Origin: Trypanosoma brucei gambiense DAL972
Taxonomy: Eukaryota > Euglenozoa > Kinetoplastea > Trypanosomatida > Trypanosomatidae
NCBI RefSeq assembly: GCF_000210295.1
Contig: NC_026742.1
Location: forward strand, 434,001 to 498,000
Length of the DNA: 64,000 bases
Direction: 5' to 3'
The position numbers and the translations under genes were made by a program. This document shows, piece by piece, positions 18,924-28,626 of the stretch. A model generated the notes under the pieces. The model saw nothing but the letters and a program-made list of their open reading frames with translations. It was not told the DNA's origin and searched no databases. Numbering within the stretch: position 1 is the stretch's first letter; the number at the start of each line of letters is the position of its first letter.

Positions 18924-20575
18924 ACGCTAAAAAGAACTCATGTTTAGGACATGGAGGGGGAGAGGCTCGCTTGCGAACAGTTGCAGTACGGTATCTCTCC
19001 CGCTTGAATTGCGCCCGTGGAAAGTGATAGAGATTTTCCCAAAGTGCAAGAGGACGCCGAGCAGACCGTCGATTTTTAGGGACCCTCCTTCTCCCTTTAC
19101 CGTGCTAGAAAGAGACCCACTGATTATTATCAACACGCTCCTGCGAGAACTATGGCGGCTGAGCGCAAAAATGCGGGCGCAGGAGGGTGAGCATTGGGCT
19201 GCAGTTCGTATTTACCAACCGTGTCGTGACGCAGAATGGCGCGTGCGGCGAACTTTTGGACATCGATTACAATACGCCCACGCCGAGCGAGGAGTGGATT
19301 CCGGATATTGTGGTTTACGTGAAACGCCTGTTATTTTCTTAGGAGGGACATGCAGATGCGCCCCGGTTCTGGATCGCCGGAACGCAACTCCCAAGAAAAC
19401 TCGAGGGAGCGGTGACTCAAGAGGAAGAGACAGCGTTGTCGCGTTTCCGTGTTGGCGCTATCTCTTGACATTATGGATGTTTGGTACCCGAAATAAACCC
19501 ACAAGTGACTCCACAACGCCACAGGTGTGATCCACAGCTTCCCTTCAGACTATCCAATACTCCAGCCGCCAAATTGCCCACGGCTTCGAAGCCATAAAGC
19601 ATTTCGCACATGATTGGTCCTGTTAAGTACACTGAATGTGGCAGATTGTACCGGTGTCGGGTGAGCGGTTTTGCACACACGGTCAACAAGCGCAACTTTG
19701 TACGAACGGAAGGCCTCCAGAGGATAATATGCGGCGACGCCCCACAACTGGTGGATGCGCCTCCAAATTCCTCATTAACGGAAGTTTCACTAACGACTGC
19801 AAACGCTTGACGACCCGCGACACGGAAAACGAAGGAAGTGAGGATGTTCCGTGCGACGTTTGTGAATTCCTACTCGCAGCTGGGGGCCGCCCGCCGCTCA
19901 GACGGCAGCTGACACACGGCATAGGCGCTGGCAGCTGTGCATGAAGAAGCGACGGGACGAGGACGAAGCACAAAGGGAAGGTAACCGTGAGTCGGTCGAC
20001 CGTGCTACGCGGCAGTGCGTTTGTGCTGTGAGTTTGCGGCGAGTTGTGTCCGACGCACTAGTTTCCCAGGACCTTGCGATCGTCCGTGGGAAATAGGAGA
20101 GGGTTGAAGTGTGTCCCTATGGGGAATGGTGGCGTCTGCTAGTTTTTGTCTTCCTTTTACTGCGTTATAGTGTCAGTCTGAGGTGGTGACCATCCCCATC
20201 AGGCATCTGTTTGGTTACCGGTTGCACAGCCTTGGCACTAAGGGTGCTGCGGGGGTATTTCCATCTCTTTAATCTTACTTGTATGACTCGAGGCTTTGAC
20301 TTCTTTCTTTTTGTCGTTTCATCTGTGATTGAATCTTTGCCGAGACAAAAGGTGCGTGTTCCAACGATCATCAACCACGGCGTTGCGCGGTGACTTGTTC
20401 AGTCGTTGTCCGGGAGGGGGGGGGTGTCGGCGCGCGTGGTGTTGTGCTTTTGCACTTCTTCTTGCTCAGAGGACAAGACGTAGCTTTTGACCTATGTGCT
20501 CTGCACGTCAGCGGGTGGTTCTCTGATTTGACTGGGGGCATATTGGTGGTACTTCCCCTCATGAGGCGCTTCCGG
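18924..20575. other. gene debris and intergenic sequence
   Basis: 1.65 kb with several short frames in all three + frames but no intact gene. A readable fragment at 19193-19341 and another at 19526-19612 are described separately. The stretch 19630-19944 gives about 100 open codons with many Cys (CTHGQQAQLCTNG) but no plausible start. A G-run at about 20412-20424 (GGGAGGGGGGGGGTG) lies near the end. I read the region as decayed coding sequence. Confidence 0.4.
19193..19341 (+). pseudogene. gene fragment, faintly like a UBC/UEV (FTS/AKTIP-type) domain
   Basis: An open stretch reads GLQFVFTNRVVTQNGACGEL, then LDIDYNTPTPSEEWIPDIVV and YVKRLLFS before a TAG. The combination of GEL-x-D, a Trp and an amphipathic VVYVKRLLFS helix recalls the part of inactive ubiquitin-conjugating (UEV) domains after the active-site position. 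A second fragment at 19526-19612 contains FPSDYPILQPPN, like the FPxxYPxxPP motif that should come before it in an intact domain, so the order is reversed. No start codon. Resemblance is by eye and weak. Confidence 0.25.
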
Positions 20576-20938
20576 AGAATTTGAAGCACCAATGGTTGTG
20601 AGATGGTTTAGTGGTAATAGTTATAATTTTCTTTTGTGTTCTTGTCACCGGTCAGTTCCGTTAGTGAGGAGTAGTTGCGCTCGTACAGACCCGTTGGTAA
20701 TTGTTGTGAATTTGGTGCTCAGGGCTCCATGCGGCACTGGGGGCGAGGGCTCGTCATTCAGAGGATGTCGTATACTAAAGGGCAGGCAACGCTGTGCGAG
20801 ATCACAATCGTTTTAGCGATTCTTGTTGGAAGTATTTATGGAGTCTTATGACACTGGGTATGGCTGGTATCATTCTGTGTTACCCTGTAGCCTACTGGTC
20901 GTTCATCATGGCCTACCTTGTTGCCGTAGGCAGTACTA
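20576..20938 (+). repeat. 363-bp direct repeat, upstream copy
   Basis: Identical as far as I can compare by eye to 23414-23776 (offset 2838). It begins AGAATTTGAAGCACCAATGG and ends GTAGGCAGTACTA. The pair flanks the 161-aa gene and RAE1. The downstream copy starts 17 bases after the RAE1 stop, so the repeat looks like RAE1 3'-flank sequence copied upstream. Confidence 0.95.
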
Positions 20939-21003
20939 TAAAACGTGATCAAAAGGTTGCTGCTGCAGCTGGTTGTTTTATGTGGACGGAGTGTGCCGCA
21001 TAG
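20848..21003 (+). CDS. possible 51-aa membrane peptide (repeat-encoded start, copy 1)
   Basis: An ATG inside the 363-bp repeat opens a frame starting MTLGMAGIILCYPVAYWSFI, a good single membrane-spanning segment. In this copy the frame leaves the repeat and ends after a different, shorter tail (about 20 residues, KRDQKVAAAAGCFMWTECAA). The paired copy at 23686 has the same first 30 residues and a longer tail. Doubtful as a gene; it may simply be T-rich UTR sequence that codes hydrophobically. Confidence 0.2.
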   Translation: MTLGMAGIILCYPVAYWSFIMAYLVAVGSTIKRDQKVAAAAGCFMWTECAA

Positions 21004-21470
21004 TTTGAATAGCAACGTTTTATATCGCTTCGTTCAGCTTACACTCTTATTTTTTTTCGATGACTAAATAACGGTCTATCGGGGTATCCACTTAGTAGTT
21101 CATATATGTCGTACTACGCATATATTCATTTTTTAAATAAAAAACTGCGTCTAATATCGTTGAATTCCATGTTCTCTTTTAGTTCTTTGACTATATCGGG
21201 GAGAGTTTCACTTGTGGTTCGGTGCATGTGTGCCCCCTTAATAATTAGTAGTGATTTTTAAAAAATATTGACTCTGTCTCACTCTTCTTCTATCTCTGTA
21301 TGTGACCCTTTAATGTGTTTCTTGTCCCTGCATTTCCGGGTAGTTTTCATCATAGTTATTTAAACTTTATATTTTCGTTTCATTAATCTAATCAGCTGAA
21401 AATTAAACCTTGTTTTTTAAAGGGGTGTAGACAAATCAACTGTGAATTTATTCATTTATTGGGGCAACCG
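20939..21470 (+). other. intergenic, AT-rich
   Basis: 532 bases of AT-rich sequence with T-runs (21050-21056) and stretches such as 21130-21140 (TTTTTTAAATAAAAAA). No gene apart from the end of the small frame above. Pyrimidine stretches around 21275-21300 could serve splicing of the next gene. Confidence 0.35.
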
Positions 21471-21956
21471 ATGCCTACTCCTCGGGAAACTGTCGTTGCC
21501 TTTTTGACACAGGCATGCTGTGGGACCATCGTGGCGCTTCACCGCATGGGCGGTATGGAGGTGATGTTGTATAAAGAGCAACTTGTTGTTATGCTTACGA
21601 GGTACTTTAATAGCTGCTGGAATTCTCTCCTTAGCGGAGATGATCCGTATGTTGTTGAGTCGTTTAATATGATGAAACATGATAATCCTGGGTGCGTTAT
21701 GAGGTATCTCTTTTCCGTCGGGACGTCCGTACTTCCCGACGAACCCCCCCAGGAAATAGCTCGCTATTCTCCCGAAGACACTGACGACCTTGAAGCAGCG
21801 CGTGTGACAATTTCTGAGACGCTGCAACAGCTTCTCGCTGAACGGATAGCCGTCGATCCATTTCAACATTCCTGTGAGGGTTTATCATTGAGTGCGGAGC
21901 GGACGGCGTGGAGTGAAAAAGGTTGTCCACCGCAAAATTTCTTTGAAATTTCGTGA
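21471..21956 (+). CDS. small protein of unknown function
   Basis: 161 residues from the first ATG (TTG 12 bases upstream rejected). Residues 1-90 look folded and helical, with a Cys pair (QACCGTIVALHRMGGMEVML) and an aromatic segment (MLTRYFNSCWNSLLSG); the C-terminal half is acidic then helical (LEAARVTISETLQQLLAERI). No signal peptide or membrane span. I do not recognise a family. Position between the two copies of the 363-bp repeat, together with RAE1, is notable. Confidence 0.55.
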   Translation: MPTPRETVVAFLTQACCGTIVALHRMGGMEVMLYKEQLVVMLTRYFNSCWNSLLSGDDPYVVESFNMMKHDNPGCVMRYLFSVGTSVLPDEPPQEIARYSPEDTDDLEAARVTISETLQQLLAERIAVDPFQHSCEGLSLSAERTAWSEKGCPPQNFFEIS

Positions 21957-22347
21957 TGACGGGATTTCTCATCGTCGTTTCCCTTTTGCTACACTTCCTT
22001 TTGTTGGCGCTCTCGTATTTGTTTTCTTTGGGGAGGGGGGGGGGGATGGATGACAGGTAAAAACGTATGTCGTGACAGCGAAGTTTTTTTTTTTATTAAT
22101 TGTTGAAGTGTATATTTTTCCTCTTGCTTTTCTCCAATGTTTAAAGCTACTTTTTTTTTTTTTACTATGTCTCTTCAACTGTTCCTCAGGGTGTGGCGTA
22201 GGAGACCACCGTATGCGGGCGTCGTTTGGTTCTATTACTGTAGCCGAGCTGATCGCTGCGGTATATAGTTTACTGTGTTGTCGGCACTTTTTACTACATT
22301 CGATTGGTTTTATTTAGGTAGAATAGAGGTAAAATCGACCAATCTGT
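21957..22347 (+). promoter_or_regulatory. intergenic region with RAE1 trans-splice signal
   Basis: 391 bases. G-run at 22032-22045, T-runs at 22083-22096 and 22151-22164, then CTCTTCAACTGTTCCTCAG with AG at 22188-22189, a near-ideal polypyrimidine tract and acceptor. This would give RAE1 a 5' UTR of about 158 bases. Confidence 0.55.
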
Positions 22348-23397
22348 ATGTTTCCGTTTTACTCATGCGACCAGGGTAAAGGTGCACACGAGGTGCAAAG
22401 CCCACCAGGTGATACCATAAGCTCGATCCGTTTCTCCCCTGCAGGATGTCCGCTGTTGCTTGTAGGCGCAACATCATGGGACAAAAGTTGTCGTGTATGG
22501 CAGGTTGATAATTCGTCCAGAAGCGCAGCCATTAGTTCCAAACCGTTAAGCCTTGCAGAAAGTGGCGCCCCAATTTTGGATATGTCGTTTTCGGAAGATG
22601 GCAGGGTGTTCTTTGGTGGGTGTGACAAGAGCGCAACGATGTGGAATCTAACGACTGGTCAAAAAACCGTTGTCGCATCCCACGACCTTCCGATTAGTTG
22701 CCTGTCCTACGTGTTGTCACCAACCGGAGGTGACATGTTAATAACAGGAAGCTGGGATGGTAAGTTACGATACTGGGACATGAAGCAGCCGCGACCTGTT
22801 AAGGAGGATTTACTTGGTGAGCCGATATTTGCACTTGATGCGCAAAGATCGTTTCCTATGGCCGCATGCGTCACCGGACGCAAAGTGCACGTTTTTAACA
22901 TGCAGTTTATGTCGAAGGTGATGGAACTGGACCCCCCCAAAATGATGAAGTTCAGTTTACGATGTGTTGCTTGTTCACCTCAGCATGATGGGGTTGCCGT
23001 TGGGAGCTCGGAGGGGAGGGTATCGTTCATTCCTTTGAGACAAGAAAGTGGCTGCACATTTAAAGCTCATGTCGTTGAAGAGAACAATGTTTTCTATATG
23101 CACCAAACGAATTTCTGCTCGATAGATTCGAAGACCGGACGAATGATAACTGGTGGTGGGGATGGTCGCATTGCCGTCTGGGATTATAAAAAGAGGTGCA
23201 ACGTATGCTATGAAAATGATCCGAAGTTGCCAAACAGGAATAACTCGATTTCTGCCGGAGACATTAGTGCCGACTGCTCTTTGCTTGCGTACGCACGTAG
23301 CTATGATTGGGCAATGGGAAAGACGCGCGCGATTACGAACGAGCCTCATACAATACACATAAGATCTGCTAATCCTACACAGCTGAAAGCAAGATAG
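22348..23397 (+). CDS. RAE1: RAE1/Gle2 mRNA export factor, WD40 protein
   Basis: 349 residues, the usual size of RAE1. WD40 blades are clear: GDTISSIRFSP...LLLVGATSWDKSCRVWQVD, GAPILDMSFSEDGRVFFGGCDKSATMWNL, LPISCLSYV...LITGSWDGKLRYWDM, and a late blade with MITGGGDGRIAVWDY. The arrangement (a first blade carrying SWDKSCRVW, then a long loop before the last blades with NFCSID and a C-terminal HTIHIRSA) is that of RAE1/Gle2, which docks on Nup98-type GLFG nucleoporins and functions in mRNA export. In trypanosomes it would sit at the nuclear pore. The N-terminus is short; nothing is missing. Confidence 0.88.
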   Translation: MFPFYSCDQGKGAHEVQSPPGDTISSIRFSPAGCPLLLVGATSWDKSCRVWQVDNSSRSAAISSKPLSLAESGAPILDMSFSEDGRVFFGGCDKSATMWNLTTGQKTVVASHDLPISCLSYVLSPTGGDMLITGSWDGKLRYWDMKQPRPVKEDLLGEPIFALDAQRSFPMAACVTGRKVHVFNMQFMSKVMELDPPKMMKFSLRCVACSPQHDGVAVGSSEGRVSFIPLRQESGCTFKAHVVEENNVFYMHQTNFCSIDSKTGRMITGGGDGRIAVWDYKKRCNVCYENDPKLPNRNNSISAGDISADCSLLAYARSYDWAMGKTRAITNEPHTIHIRSANPTQLKAR

Positions 23398-23413
23398 TTA
23401 TTCTATTTTTCGA

Positions 23414-23776
23414 AGAATTTGAAGCACCAATGGTTGTGAGATGGTTTAGTGGTAATAGTTATAATTTTCTTTTGTGTTCTTGTCACCGGTCAGTTCCGTT
23501 AGTGAGGAGTAGTTGCGCTCGTACAGACCCGTTGGTAATTGTTGTGAATTTGGTGCTCAGGGCTCCATGCGGCACTGGGGGCGAGGGCTCGTCATTCAGA
23601 GGATGTCGTATACTAAAGGGCAGGCAACGCTGTGCGAGATCACAATCGTTTTAGCGATTCTTGTTGGAAGTATTTATGGAGTCTTATGACACTGGGTATG
23701 GCTGGTATCATTCTGTGTTACCCTGTAGCCTACTGGTCGTTCATCATGGCCTACCTTGTTGCCGTAGGCAGTACTA
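23414..23776 (+). repeat. 363-bp direct repeat, downstream copy
   Basis: Second copy of 20576-20938, starting 17 bases after the RAE1 stop and so probably within its 3' UTR. Homologous recombination between the two copies would excise or amplify a 2.84-kb unit carrying the 161-aa gene and RAE1. Confidence 0.95.
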
Positions 23777-23886
23777 AATTTAAAAGAATTCCTTCGGCTG
23801 ATAATATACTGAATCTTTTTGCTGTTCAGTTTATTTTGCACTGTCTCTCATTTTGGTGCGGCGCGGCGTATGCTTCACTGTTATGA
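23686..23886 (+). CDS. possible 66-aa membrane peptide (repeat-encoded start, copy 2)
   Basis: ATG to TGA with two hydrophobic segments: MTLGMAGIILCYPVAYWSFI and, outside the repeat, NLFAVQFILHCLSFWCGAAY. It could be a small membrane protein gene between RAE1 and the next gene, of which the upstream repeat kept only the first part. Codon bias cannot settle it at this length. Confidence 0.3.
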   Translation: MTLGMAGIILCYPVAYWSFIMAYLVAVGSTKFKRIPSADNILNLFAVQFILHCLSFWCGAAYASLL

Positions 23887-24021
23887 ATCATGTCTTTTCC
23901 TGTTTTTTGCAATATTTTTCGACATCGTTTGTGCCGTTGTTGGGTACAGGTTTTAGGTGTTAATCCGTTGCTGAGTAAATTTGGTTCTTAAATTTCGATT
24001 ACTACGACAAGTAGCTGAGCG

Positions 24022-24684
24022 ATGAGTGAGTCTAGTGCGACCGAAAAGCATGTATATGGATATGAACTTTACAGTAAAAATGTTCACCAATATCCATCTA
24101 TTACTGATGTTAAAACCGTAAAGGGTGCAATCGCAGGAAACATTCATGACTACCTCAATCATTTGGGTGCATTTGAAGGGAATGCGCGTCGAGAGCGTGG
24201 GGAGGTATTGGCGTATTCGCTTTTGGCTGGTGCCCTCTCTCTGGCCTGCGTGATATATTTCGCCAAAGACGTGTTACTGCCTTACAAGTTGCTTACATTA
24301 TCTCTCATTGGGGTTACAGGTGCTGCCACCCTGTGTGCTTACGTTTGTGACTGCAGACAGAAATCGGACAATATTGCCTTCCTGGCCACGTGCTCAGCTT
24401 CTACCGAGGCGAAGGACTACCTTCGTACCTTAAAAGGGCATCGGGTTTGCATTCGCTTGGGTGAGGTACCCAACTCGTCAGCGCTTACCATGGAAGCGCA
24501 GGTGGTTGGGCCTCCTTGTTTCTTCGGCGCTCCAGAAGTGCACTCATCATCGTCGAAGGTGGTGCCATACGGACGTTACTTCACTAAAAGCGGGTACTTT
24601 TTCCCTCCTCCGCTCATGAATGACGTGGATAATCTTCTAAGCTCATTAAAGACCTCGACCTCAAAAAAGAAACGGCAATCCTAA
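24022..24684 (+). CDS. signal peptidase complex subunit 2 (SPC25)-like membrane protein
   Basis: 220 residues. The family pattern is present: a short N-terminal segment with VKGAIAGNIHDYLNHLG (compare the conserved VK-x8-L-x2-LGY-like start), then two membrane segments at about 68-85 (YSLLAGALSLACVIYF) and 90-110 (LLTLSLIGVTGAATLCAYV) separated by LLPY, the short lumenal turn of SPC25, then a cytosolic C-terminal domain of about 110 residues. SPC25 is a non-catalytic ER subunit that aids signal-sequence cleavage. Lys-rich end (KKKRQS). Length is like human SPCS2 (226). Assigned by pattern, no search. Confidence 0.65.
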   Translation: MSESSATEKHVYGYELYSKNVHQYPSITDVKTVKGAIAGNIHDYLNHLGAFEGNARRERGEVLAYSLLAGALSLACVIYFAKDVLLPYKLLTLSLIGVTGAATLCAYVCDCRQKSDNIAFLATCSASTEAKDYLRTLKGHRVCIRLGEVPNSSALTMEAQVVGPPCFFGAPEVHSSSSKVVPYGRYFTKSGYFFPPPLMNDVDNLLSSLKTSTSKKKRQS

Positions 24685-24938
24685 CACCGCAGATGCCTTC
24701 TAAACAATACAAAAACCGATTGCATCATATCTACGTTCCTTCTAATTTCTTGTGTTGTTTTTCTCTGCTTGGGATGCGGCGCGAGTCAAGAAGCTAGCGC
24801 CCGTGCACCCCTCTCCTACCCAACAATGCACATATCGTGTACCCCATTCATTTCACTAGCTCAACAAACTACAAGGGAGGTGCCTAGGGCATAAACAAAA
24901 CTCTACTACGCAAGAGCGCGGAGAAGCTGATCAGGAAA

Positions 24939-25199
24939 ATGGTGTCTGCAACGGCAGTTCGTCGTTTTGGTTACGTTGGTGCGGCAGCAAACTGGCTTAT
25001 ACCCCTTGCTGCCATTGTTAATCTTCCTACGCGCAAACCCAGTGAGATTGACCCTCTGATGACCGGTGTTTTGGGAACGTACAGCGCAGTGTTTGTTCGA
25101 TGGTCGATAGCCATCTCGCCACCAAATTATCCCTTGTTTTTATGTCACGCGACGAACTGCGTGGTGCAGGCCGCAACCCTTGTCCGAAAGGCAGTGTGA
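24939..25199 (+). CDS. MPC1: mitochondrial pyruvate carrier subunit 1
   Basis: 86 residues, an MPC-family protein. It contains NWLIPLAAIVNL (family: NWGLPLAA), an intervening MTGVLGTYSAVFVRWSIAIS (family: MT-x-YS-x2-FMR) and PPNYPLFLCHATNCVVQ (family: P-x-N-x2-LF-x-CHATN-x2-Q); the CHATN string is typical of MPC1 rather than MPC2. MPC1 and MPC2 form the heteromeric inner-membrane pyruvate importer feeding acetyl-CoA production. The family usually has about 100-130 residues, so this is a short but complete version. Confidence 0.9.
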   Translation: MVSATAVRRFGYVGAAANWLIPLAAIVNLPTRKPSEIDPLMTGVLGTYSAVFVRWSIAISPPNYPLFLCHATNCVVQAATLVRKAV

Positions 25200-26422
25200 A
25201 TATAGGGTGTGCTGACTTGCGTAGTGAACACCGACGGTTCTTTCACTATATAAACCTCTAGGAATATAAGTTATCGTTTACATCCCTTTGTTGGAGCGAC
25301 TCCCCCGTGAGAGGCAAAAGAGTGCATAAAGTCAGGAGACAGTGTGACGAATATTGAGTGAGATGAGTGTCTATATCCGACTTTCAGTGTTCCCTACCCA
25401 TGCATGATTAAGACCGTAGCATCTGAGCATCTACCGTTATTAACTATGTGAAGACGGTTTGACGTATCCTTTGAGTGAAGCAAAAAGAAAAAAAAGAATC
25501 CCCCTTCTTACTTTAATGGCGGTGGCCTGCTCCAGCCGAGTGACTGGCTGTTCTCGGTTGAGTTACCTTTAAATGTTGTTTCCCCCCTTTATGCTAGTTG
25601 AAGTTGTGTACCGCAGATTTTTTGTAACTCACTGAAGGCTAAGGGAGTGACAACAGGGGAAACAGGTAAATATTCAACGTTGTCGGGTGGGGCTCCTGTA
25701 TTATGTTACTGTCTGTAAGGACACTGGCGAAGATGCTTGTTTCATGAAATGGGTGGTGATATTGCAACGATCGGATGTTAGGCTGCTGAAGAGATTTGTC
25801 ATTGCCGGAGGGGGGCGGCCTGGAAATTTTGTGCATGACATTTTTTGTGAGTTACCCTGACATTTTGTCGCTAATGTGACGTGTGATTGTGCATTCCAGC
25901 GTGTAAATGTCAACGTGTATTTAGTCGCCGCTCGTTTTGCTAGACGGCAGCGCTGCATAGCTGCTTGCGCTAACGTCGAACATATTCCCATTTGAAGGTA
26001 GTTTGCGGTGTCGAAGAGAAAAGTGTCTCTACCACTGGATCTGCTTTTGCCACGTGTGTTTGTGAATAATGAACGCGGCACTCTTCAGAAAGAAAAGTAT
26101 TAAGCTGCTTCTACGTTCTGTTGTTTTTGACCCTGTTTGTTCGGAGGGGTGAAGTATGGGGCATACGGAGTGATGATTGGCTGTTATGCAACGTTTTGTG
26201 AACTGTTGAGAGGGCATGTTCCTGTTACTTGGACTTTTCTTTAGCACTTTATCCTTGGGAGGGGTTTGCCAACCGCGTGCCTCTGGTCTTCAGCCGTGCA
26301 TTTCTTTCCTCTTTCTTCAGCCTCATCGTTGTAGGGCGCTGACCAGGCAATATACAACTTTTAGGGAATTTTGCTCCAAGTAAAGATTGAATATTGTGGA
26401 AAGAGGTTTTAGCTGACCCACA
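25200..26422 (+). other. intergenic region
   Basis: 1.2 kb without a gene I can support; frames on the minus strand are short and unsupported. The pyrimidine tract TTTCTTTCCTCTTTCTTCAG with AG at 26319-26320 is a strong candidate trans-splice acceptor for the next gene (5' UTR about 100 bases). Confidence 0.5.
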
Positions 26423-28219
26423 ATGACCTGCGTAAAAGAGTTGTTGCAGCTTCCAACGGACGAGGTGCGCGCTTGTGTGTTTCCCCTTTCTGATGTAGAG
26501 GTTACTTTAGTCCTCTGTGAATTGGGAAAACTTCTGCAGAGATGGCTTTACGCCACGCGCTACAAGTTGGTTTCCTCATTCGAGGTATTTCTTCATTTAT
26601 TTGTGCACGTAGCGGACAGAGAACCGAAAAGGATAGCCAACGCTTTCCTCGGTTCATGTAAAGAGGGCCAGCACCTGTCGTTGCTCGCAGATGTATGTGA
26701 AACCCTCTTCTCACCATCCCGGATTTCCCTTCTTGCTGAAGTGGACGTAGAGCTTTTCTTAACATTCTTAAAGTTCCTCTGTGACATTCCTGTATTGAAG
26801 GATCGGCTCGGTAATGTTCTGGTGAAGATTCTCCTGGAATTCCTCTCCGCTGCGGTGGAGCGCGATGGGGACTACCGTCAACCCCGAGCATGTGCAAGCG
26901 TGCTCATCACCCTCACACGTGGGTCAAAGGCAAACAAAGATCGTATGAAGGTGGAGTGCGACCGTTTGGGGGAGGCCCTTGAAAAAACAACTGATGTCTA
27001 TCTGCGACTTCAGTGTGTTGAGTTGCTGTTTCGACTTCACGTACACGACGGAACAGTTTTAGCTACTTCCTCATTGTGTGGGCTACTGAAGAGGGGTGTG
27101 CCAAAGCTTCCAAACGATGAGCATTTATTAACAAACATGCTGGTCTTGCTAGAGTCCTACGACGCTGACCGAGAGGTCCCACGAATTCTGCAGTTTACAA
27201 CAATCCTTGTTGAAGTGGACAGCATACAGGTATGTGGGCCCACGAAAATTTATTTTTCCCTATCTATGCTCGTAATTATGATGCCGGGGTACACCGGGGA
27301 CAACATTACAATTCCATATGAGCATATCCGTTCTATGAAGCTAACTAGGGAACGTAAACTGGGACTTCGTTTGCACGTTGTTCCACCGCAGCTGTCGGGT
27401 ATCATGTCGTTTGAGGCGTTGAAGGACACGTTAACAGTTTCGTTAACGCAGGCGACGGTCGATGCCTTTCGCGCATCAGGTATTCGGGATTGGGTTGCTG
27501 CTAGAAAGAACTTTGCTCCTCTTGGAAGCGCTCGGGAGGTGAGGGACACTTCCACTAAGCTGTATGCGCTGTCGGTTCCAGAGACGGAGAAACGTGGGAA
27601 CACCGAAGGATACAATGCTGGTGAAGGGCGGGCTGCAAAACGGGACGAATTGGGGATGCCTTTCTTGGAAATCAAAGAGGAGGGGCACCCATCTGGTGGG
27701 GGAAGGGGGAACGGAGACATGGGGATGTTTCACGATCTTAATGAGGTCGCCACCAGCAAGGTTACGCGAATGCGCCAAGACTGCCGCCGGGAGCTTCAAT
27801 CTGTGTTTCACTTCGCGGAGGAGGAGATAGAGAAGATGCGGCGAACAAACGCATCCGAACGTGATGCTTTCAACACTTCATTGAAGGAAGACTTGATAAT
27901 GATACGGCGCGTGGGGGCTCAAGTGAAAACGAAAACTGCGGAGTGTGTCGAGTCACTTAACCAGGAGTTGACTGAGACTCAGGCTCTCGGTGAGCTTCTC
28001 AGGGATGAGCTGGGCAAGCTACAAGACAGCCTCACATCAGCGCTGCACAGCTCTGAGGAAGCTGAAGTGGGGCACCTTATTGAGCTAAAAACGTTGGTTG
28101 ACGCAGAAATGAAATCCATTAAAGACAAGTTGATGAGGCTAGTTTCTTTAGCAGGGCCATTCCGGACGTTGGGAAACCACACTTTGCAGCGGGAGCCGGT
28201 GGCTGGTGCTAGCACATAG
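26423..28219 (+). CDS. SYCP2-like protein: helical-repeat, PH-like domain and coiled coil (candidate kinetochore KKT17/18 type)
   Basis: 598 residues. Residues about 1-230 are a continuous all-helical array with ARM-like periodicity (VELFLTFLKFLCDIPVLKDR, LQCVELLFRLHVHDG). Residues about 255-355 form a beta-rich segment (KIYFSLSMLVIMMPG, NITIPYEHIRSMKL, TLTVSLTQATVDAFRASG) that looks like a PH/Spt16-middle-like fold. After a polar linker, residues about 440-585 are coiled coil. This order matches the chromosome-axis protein SYCP2, and in kinetoplastids the kinetochore proteins KKT17 and KKT18 are reported as divergent SYCP2 relatives. The identification is by architecture, not by sequence search; a generic armadillo/PH protein remains possible. 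Confidence 0.55.
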   Translation: MTCVKELLQLPTDEVRACVFPLSDVEVTLVLCELGKLLQRWLYATRYKLVSSFEVFLHLFVHVADREPKRIANAFLGSCKEGQHLSLLADVCETLFSPSRISLLAEVDVELFLTFLKFLCDIPVLKDRLGNVLVKILLEFLSAAVERDGDYRQPRACASVLITLTRGSKANKDRMKVECDRLGEALEKTTDVYLRLQCVELLFRLHVHDGTVLATSSLCGLLKRGVPKLPNDEHLLTNMLVLLESYDADREVPRILQFTTILVEVDSIQVCGPTKIYFSLSMLVIMMPGYTGDNITIPYEHIRSMKLTRERKLGLRLHVVPPQLSGIMSFEALKDTLTVSLTQATVDAFRASGIRDWVAARKNFAPLGSAREVRDTSTKLYALSVPETEKRGNTEGYNAGEGRAAKRDELGMPFLEIKEEGHPSGGGRGNGDMGMFHDLNEVATSKVTRMRQDCRRELQSVFHFAEEEIEKMRRTNASERDAFNTSLKEDLIMIRRVGAQVKTKTAECVESLNQELTETQALGELLRDELGKLQDSLTSALHSSEEAEVGHLIELKTLVDAEMKSIKDKLMRLVSLAGPFRTLGNHTLQREPVAGAST

Positions 28220-28626
28220 AGAAGCGGCCTACAAGGCGGTCACGGAAGTCCCAACGCAGCTGTGACCGCCTTTCCTGTTAGAGGGAAAGTGCTATACCGC
28301 GTCCGGAATACAGGTAAGGCTTTTTTTGTTCATATTTTTATGCATATAAATGTGCTTATTTTACGCAAATGACTTGTTTCTCCGCGTCAGTATGGGCAGT
28401 TGCGTGCGTAAAGTGTCTCGCAGCGCTATTTCCTCTCTGCACGTGTTGCGGCGACATGTTTCCTACGACTTTCTTGTCTCCCGCTTTTTTTTTCTTGCAA
28501 ATAACGACGATGATTATGGTTGCTACTGTTGATGCTGTTTTTCCCCCTACGGCGCTTACTTCGTAACCACACACAAAGGGGCAAAGGTGAGAAAAAGCGA
28601 AGTAGCGGATAGACGCTAAAGAGACA
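28220..28626 (+). other. intergenic region
   Basis: 407 bases. T-rich runs at 28320-28328 and 28484-28495 and a TTTTTCCCCCTACG stretch near 28540 precede the SNARE start; AG near 28577 is a candidate acceptor. No gene seen. Confidence 0.4.
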
